This document shows positions 60,202 through 64,000 of a stretch of DNA of 64,000 bases, piece after piece. How positions within the stretch are numbered: the stretch's first letter is position 1; each line of letters starts with the position of its first letter. Origin of the DNA: Dyella sp. SG609 (GTDB lineage Bacteria; Pseudomonadota; Gammaproteobacteria; Xanthomonadales; Rhodanobacteraceae); assembly GCF_012275375.1 (NCBI RefSeq), contig NZ_JAAZQJ010000004.1, positions 372,001 through 436,000 on the forward strand, given 5' to 3'. Both the position numbers and the translations under genes were made by a program. The notes under the pieces were generated by a model that ran no database searches, was not told the DNA's origin, and saw nothing but the letters and a program-made list of their open reading frames with translations.

Positions 60202-61568
60202 GGCTGGGCAATGGCGCGCTCGATGCCGGCGATGGCCACGTCGACCAGGTGATCCAGCTCGTCCGTGCTCACCACATAAGGCGGCATGAAGTAGACGACG
60301 TTGCCCAGCGGCCGCAGCAGCGCGCCATGTTCCAGCCCATGCAGATATACGCGCAGGCCGCGCCTTTCCTCCGGCGGATAGGGTGCACGCGTTGCCTTGT
60401 CCCGCACCAGCTCCACCGCCGCAATCATCCCGGTCTGCCGCACGTCGGCCACATGCGCATGCTCGCGCAGCGGCGCCAGCCGGCGCGCCAGATGCGCCGC
60501 CAGCACCCGGTTGCGCTCCAGCACCGGCTCGTCGCGGAAAATATCCAGCGTCGCCAGCGCCGCACGGCAGGCCAGCGGATTGCCGGTATAGCTGTGCGAA
60601 TGCAGGAACGCCTTGCCGGCGTTGTATTCGGCGTAGAACGCCTCGTACACCGGCTCCGTGGTGAGCACGGCCGACAGCGGCAGAAAGCCGCCGGTAAGCC
60701 CTTTCGACAAGCACATGAAATCCGGCGACACACCGGCCTGCTCGCAGGCGAACAAAGTACCGGTACGCCCGAACCCCACCGCGATTTCATCCGCGATGAA
60801 ATGCACGCCGAACTCATCGCACAGCGCACGCAGCCCGCTGAGATACGACGGGTGATACATCCGCATGCCGCCGGCGCATTGCACCAGCGGCTCCACGATC
60901 ACCGCGCAGGTTTCATGCGCATGCCGTTCCAGCAACGCCCGCAGATCGCCGAGCCGCCGCGCCGCATAAGCTTCCGCGCTTTCCCCGGCTTCCGCGTCGT
61001 ACGCATCCGGCGAAGGCGCCAGGATCGGCGTCAGCAACAGGGGTGCATAGGTCTTGCGATAAAGCGCCACGTCGCTGACCGATAAAGCCCCCAGCGTCTC
61101 GCCGTGATAACTCCCGCTCAGCGCGATAAACCGCGTTTTCTGCCCGCGGCCCTGATTCAGCCAATAATGGAAACTCATTTTCAGCGCGACTTCGATCGCC
61201 GCCGAACCGTTATCGGCCAGAAACACCCGCTCCAATCCGGCGGGTGTGATCGCCGCCAGCCGTTCCGCCAGTTCAATCGCCGGCTCATGCGTGAATCCGG
61301 CGAAAATCACGTGCTCCAGCGTATCCAGCTGTTCCTTCAGCGCCGCGCCGATGCGTGGGTTCGCATGCCCGAACAGGTTGGTCCACCACGAGCTGATGCC
61401 GTCCAGATAGCGCCGCCCGTCCGCATCCACCAGCCACGGCCCTTCGCCGCGGACGATGGGCAGCAGCGGCACGGCGCCGGCGTGGTCGTGCATCTGGGTG
61501 CAGGGGTGCCAGAGATGGCGGAGGTCGCGCGCGGCGAGGGTCTGGTTGCGGCTTTCGTTCGGGCTCAT
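60198..61568 (-). CDS. bioA: Adenosylmethionine--8-amino-7-oxononanoate aminotransferase
   Basis: PLP enzyme of biotin synthesis making 7,8-diaminopelargonate with SAM as amino donor. The 456-residue protein opens with the substrate-specific WHPCTQM motif (RHLWHPCTQMHDH), has DGISSWWTNLFGHANPRI, LADNGSAAIEVALKMSFHYW, SGSYHGETLGALSVSD, the cofactor Asp in FIADEIAVGFGRTG and the PLP Lys in FMCLSKGLTGGFLPLS. HSHSYTGNPLACRAALATL is also typical. The ATG at 61566-61568 (MSPNESRNQTL) is the only reasonable start. No other bio gene is near. It is divergent from the gspN-like gene. Confidence 0.96.
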   Translation of the reverse strand: MSPNESRNQTLAARDLRHLWHPCTQMHDHAGAVPLLPIVRGEGPWLVDADGRRYLDGISSWWTNLFGHANPRIGAALKEQLDTLEHVIFAGFTHEPAIELAERLAAITPAGLERVFLADNGSAAIEVALKMSFHYWLNQGRGQKTRFIALSGSYHGETLGALSVSDVALYRKTYAPLLLTPILAPSPDAYDAEAGESAEAYAARRLGDLRALLERHAHETCAVIVEPLVQCAGGMRMYHPSYLSGLRALCDEFGVHFIADEIAVGFGRTGTLFACEQAGVSPDFMCLSKGLTGGFLPLSAVLTTEPVYEAFYAEYNAGKAFLHSHSYTGNPLACRAALATLDIFRDEPVLERNRVLAAHLARRLAPLREHAHVADVRQTGMIAAVELVRDKATRAPYPPEERRGLRVYLHGLEHGALLRPLGNVVYFMPPYVVSTDELDHLVDVAIAGIERAIAQP

Positions 61569-61642
61569 CCGGGTATGATCGGGGTTCGGCGCCGGCTGCC
61601 TCAAGCCCGCCTGTCCGTTGGAGCTCCCCCCTGGAGTCAGAT

Positions 61643-62425
61643 TTGTTGATCCGGTTGCGCACCGTTCTGCTGTTCCTGTTGCTGCTGTGTGCCCTGGCCT
61701 GGCTGGTGGCGTACCTGCCGGCAAGCTGGGTGCGGCCGCAGCTGGAGGCGCGCCTGCACGGCCTGCGCCTGGAAGGGCTGAGCGGCACCTTGTGGGACGG
61801 CCATGCCGAGCGCGTGCTGGCCCCGAGCGGCGGCGACCTGGGCCAGTTCGACTGGCAGCTGTCGCGCCGCGCCTTGCTGGGCGAGACCCGGCTGGGCGTC
61901 GCCTTCCGCGGTCCATGGGGCCATCTCAGCGGCCAGCTGCGCCAGCTCGAAGGCAAGCGCGAGGAATGGAGCCAGGTGCAGCTGGACGGCGACCTCGCCA
62001 CGCTGTCCGCCCGCCTGGCGCCGCAGGCCGACCGGCTCGATGGCCGCCTCAGCATCGACAACGCCCGCATCGTGCTGCAAGGCCGCTGGCCGGTGGAGCT
62101 GGACGCCGCCGCGCAGTGGACCGGCGCGCGCCTGCAGGGCGCACAGCGCGAGCTCGTCTTCGGCAATCTCCAGCTGCGCGCCAGCGGCACGGCCGGCGTG
62201 GTCAACGCCACGCTGGAAGACGACGGCAACGGCCCGCTGCAGCTGGCCGGCCATCTGGCGCTGAGTCCGCTGGGCTGGAAATACGACATCAAGGCCAGAC
62301 CGCGCGAGCCCGACCCGGCATTGCGCGACTGGCTTTCGGGCTTCGGCCGCCTCGCGGCCGACGGCAGCATGCATCTGCAACGCAGCGGCGGCCTGGCCGC
62401 CATCATGGGCAAGGGGAAACAATGA
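61643..62425 (+). CDS. gspN: Type II secretion system protein N (GspN)
   Basis: A 260-residue protein with a single N-terminal membrane helix (VLLFLLLLCALAWLVAYLPA) and a periplasmic beta-rich domain of the T2SSN family: LHGLRLEGLSGTLWDGHAER contains the characteristic LxGTLWDG, followed by QFDWQLSRRALLG and DGRLSIDNARIVL. I place the start at TTG 61643, seven bases after GGAG; no ATG is available. GspN normally belongs to a secretion operon, but none is present here; a GspN-like gene outside the gsp cluster is found in several Xanthomonadales. It overlaps the next gene by ATGA (62422-62425). Confidence 0.8.
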   Translation: MLIRLRTVLLFLLLLCALAWLVAYLPASWVRPQLEARLHGLRLEGLSGTLWDGHAERVLAPSGGDLGQFDWQLSRRALLGETRLGVAFRGPWGHLSGQLRQLEGKREEWSQVQLDGDLATLSARLAPQADRLDGRLSIDNARIVLQGRWPVELDAAAQWTGARLQGAQRELVFGNLQLRASGTAGVVNATLEDDGNGPLQLAGHLALSPLGWKYDIKARPREPDPALRDWLSGFGRLAADGSMHLQRSGGLAAIMGKGKQ

Positions 62426-63222
62426 CTGCACCCGATCTGGCGCGGGCCCTGTCCGCGGCGCGCGAAGCGGCGGAAGCGGCGGCGGAAGTGATCCGCCACT
62501 ACTGGCGGCGCGGCGTGGACGTGGAGATCAAGAGCGACGCCACTCCGGTCACCATCGCCGACCGCGAAGCGGAACTGGCCATCCGCAAGGTGCTGCAGGC
62601 GGCGCTGCCGGAAGCGGCGATCTATGGCGAGGAATTCGGCCTGGACGACAGCGCGCGCGAGCTGCTGTGGCTGGTCGACCCGCTGGACGGCACCAAGAGC
62701 TTCGTGCGGCGCACGCCGTTCTTCTCCACCCAGATCGCGCTGATGTACCGCGGCGAACTGGTGCTGGGCGTGTCCAGCGCGCCGATCTACGGCGAAACGC
62801 TGTGGGCCAGCGCCGGCCACGGCGCCTGGTTCCAGGGTGAAGAGGGACCCGAGCGCGTGCAGGTGGCCGCCACCGACAGCATCGCGCAGGCCTCGATCTC
62901 CACCGGCAACATCAAGACGCTCACGCTGGATGCGCGCTGGACGGAACTCGGCGCGCTGATCCGCGACAGCAACCGCATCCGCGGCTACGGCGATTTCTGC
63001 CACTACCACCTGCTGGCGCGCGGCGGGCTGGATCTGGTGATCGAGTCGGACGTGAACATCCTGGACGTGGCCGCGCTGGCCGCGATCGTGCGCGAGGCCG
63101 GCGGCGTGTTCACCGACCTGGACGGCCAGCCGCTCACGCTGGACACGCGCAGCGTGCTGGCCGGTACGCCGGCCCTGCATGCGCCGGTGCTGGCGCGGTT
63201 CCGTGCAACCTCAGAGCGCTAG
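62422..63222 (+). CDS. Inositol monophosphatase family protein (histidinol-phosphatase-like)
   Basis: A Mg-dependent phosphatase of 266 residues. Metal sites are GEEFGLD near residue 73 and WLVDPLDGTKSFVRRTPFF near residue 92 (the DPxDGT motif), and the third site is ESDVNILDVAAL near residue 212, where the usual WDxAA is LDVAA. GYGDFCHYHLLARGGLDLVI is the pattern of HisN-type histidinol-phosphate phosphatases, so that activity or a broad sugar-phosphatase activity is plausible. No his genes are adjacent. It starts at ATG 62422 overlapping gspN and is followed 9 bp later by nudE and then cysQ, another phosphatase of this superfamily. Confidence 0.85.
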   Translation: MTAPDLARALSAAREAAEAAAEVIRHYWRRGVDVEIKSDATPVTIADREAELAIRKVLQAALPEAAIYGEEFGLDDSARELLWLVDPLDGTKSFVRRTPFFSTQIALMYRGELVLGVSSAPIYGETLWASAGHGAWFQGEEGPERVQVAATDSIAQASISTGNIKTLTLDARWTELGALIRDSNRIRGYGDFCHYHLLARGGLDLVIESDVNILDVAALAAIVREAGGVFTDLDGQPLTLDTRSVLAGTPALHAPVLARFRATSER

Positions 63223-63231
63223 AATCGAACG

Positions 63232-63789
63232 ATGCCCAAGCCACCCATCATCCATGCCACCCGCGACGTCCACGACAGCCATTTCCTGCGCGTCGAACAG
63301 CTGGACCTCGAATTCTCCAACGGCGAGCGCCGCACCTACGAGCGCCTGAAAGGCAGCGGCCTGGGCGCGGTCATCATCGTGCCGATGCAGGACGACGACA
63401 CCGTGCTGCTGGTACGCGAATACGGCGCCGGCGTCGGCCGCTACGAACTGAGCCTGCCCAAGGGCCGCCTGGACCAGGACGAGACGGTGGAGCAGGGCGC
63501 CGACCGCGAGTTGAAGGAAGAAATCGGCTTCGGCGCGCGCAAGCTGAAGATCCTGCACAACCTGTCGCTGTCGCCTTCGTACATGACGCATATGGCGCAC
63601 GTGGTGCTGGCGCAGGAGCTCTATCCGGAGCGCCTGCAAGGCGACGAGCCGGAAGAGCTCGAAGTGGTGCCGTGGAAGCTGTCCAACCTGCACGAGCTGA
63701 TCGTGCGCGACGACGTTACCGAAGGCCGCTCCATCGCCGCGTTGTTCATGGCCCGCGAGTATCTCGCCGGCCGGTTCAAGCCCGCATGA
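63232..63789 (+). CDS. nudE: ADP compounds hydrolase NudE (Nudix)
   Basis: Nudix hydrolase of 185 residues cleaving ADP-ribose, Ap3A and NADH. The Nudix box is LPKGRLDQDETVEQGADREL followed by KEEIGF (G-x5-E-x7-REUxEExGU) near residues 82-104. The preceding part IIVPMQDDDTVLLVREYGAG and SLSPSYMTHMAHVVLAQELY afterwards match NudE. It lies 9 bp downstream of the phosphatase gene and overlaps cysQ (ATGA, 63786-63789); nudE-cysQ is a common pair in gammaproteobacteria. Confidence 0.93.
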   Translation: MPKPPIIHATRDVHDSHFLRVEQLDLEFSNGERRTYERLKGSGLGAVIIVPMQDDDTVLLVREYGAGVGRYELSLPKGRLDQDETVEQGADRELKEEIGFGARKLKILHNLSLSPSYMTHMAHVVLAQELYPERLQGDEPEELEVVPWKLSNLHELIVRDDVTEGRSIAALFMAREYLAGRFKPA

Positions 63790-64000
63790 GCGAGCTGGTT
63801 TCCCCGCTGCTGCGGCAGGTCGCGGCGATCGCGCGCGATGCGGCGGCGGCGATCCTCGCCGTGTACGCGCAGGAGTTCGAAGTCCAGCGCAAGGCCGATC
63901 ACTCGCCGGTAACGGATGCGGACCTCGCCGCGCAGCGCGTGATCGTGGCCGGGCTCGACGCGCTGGAAGAAAAACTGCCGGTGCTGTCCGAGGAATCGCG
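63786..64000 (+). CDS. cysQ: 3'(2'),5'-bisphosphate nucleotidase CysQ, partial
   Basis: The first 71 codons of a CysQ-type phosphatase that recycles PAP from sulfate assimilation. Visible are LLRQVAAIARDAAAAILAVY and VQRKADHSPVTDADLAAQRV (the family's D-x-SPVTxAD), then LPVLSEES at the window edge, the first metal-binding Glu being in that stretch. The ATG overlaps the nudE stop. The remaining ~195 codons are outside the window. Gene order after nudE supports the name. Confidence 0.88.
   Translation, partial: MSELVSPLLRQVAAIARDAAAAILAVYAQEFEVQRKADHSPVTDADLAAQRVIVAGLDALEEKLPVLSEES

Overview
The window is chromosomal DNA of a high-GC gammaproteobacterium of the order Xanthomonadales, most likely Rhodanobacteraceae (Dyella, Luteibacter or Rhodanobacter type). 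This rests on the type IV pilus gene order (pilT-pilU; gshB-tonB-algH-ruvX-pyrB divergent from pilG-H-I-J-chpA-B-C), an Oar-like TonB-dependent receptor, the aroK-aroB-hemE operon and several families of palindromic intergenic repeats. The genus is an inference; no rRNA gene is present. I found no tRNA, rRNA, CRISPR array, integrase or intact insertion sequence.

Positions 1-19400 are mostly housekeeping: partial proS, a DUF4124 protein, pssA, a gene that I read as a divergent holD (DNA polymerase III psi) before rimI, valS, the aroK-aroB-WGR-hemE operon, an SDR epimerase, a tandem pair of YbjQ-family genes, a glycerate-kinase-like gene, pdxH, yjbQ, a BtuF-like gene, proC-yggT, and the retraction ATPases pilT and pilU. 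Repeats fill most gaps.

Positions 19400-34100 are surface-oriented: a BON-domain protein, a TonB-dependent receptor with a recognisable promoter and long leader, a membrane diguanylate cyclase whose frame runs on into a repeat cluster, a 2144-residue autotransporter with six near-identical 192-bp repeats, and a 590-residue lipoprotein of unknown function.

Positions 34100-50730 hold a tightly packed minus-strand operon (gshB, tonB, algH, ruvX, pyrB) and the divergent Pil-Chp chemosensory operon for twitching motility: two response regulators, a CheW adaptor, the receptor PilJ, the 2102-residue hybrid kinase ChpA, a CheB-like ChpB and a second adaptor, ending at a clear terminator. The cluster has no pilK methyltransferase, and ChpB has Thr where CheB has its catalytic Ser, so receptor methylation may be lost.

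Positions 50800-58400 are an accessory island: a secreted RHS protein with a Cys-rich tip, followed by small, lower-GC genes that resemble immunity genes, an IS3-type remnant, a gene broken by one stop codon, and small proteins of unknown function. Positions 58400-64000 return to core genes: rsmE, bioA, a GspN-like gene, an inositol-phosphatase-family gene, nudE and the start of cysQ.

All calls come from reading the sequence and remembered family features; no database search was run.
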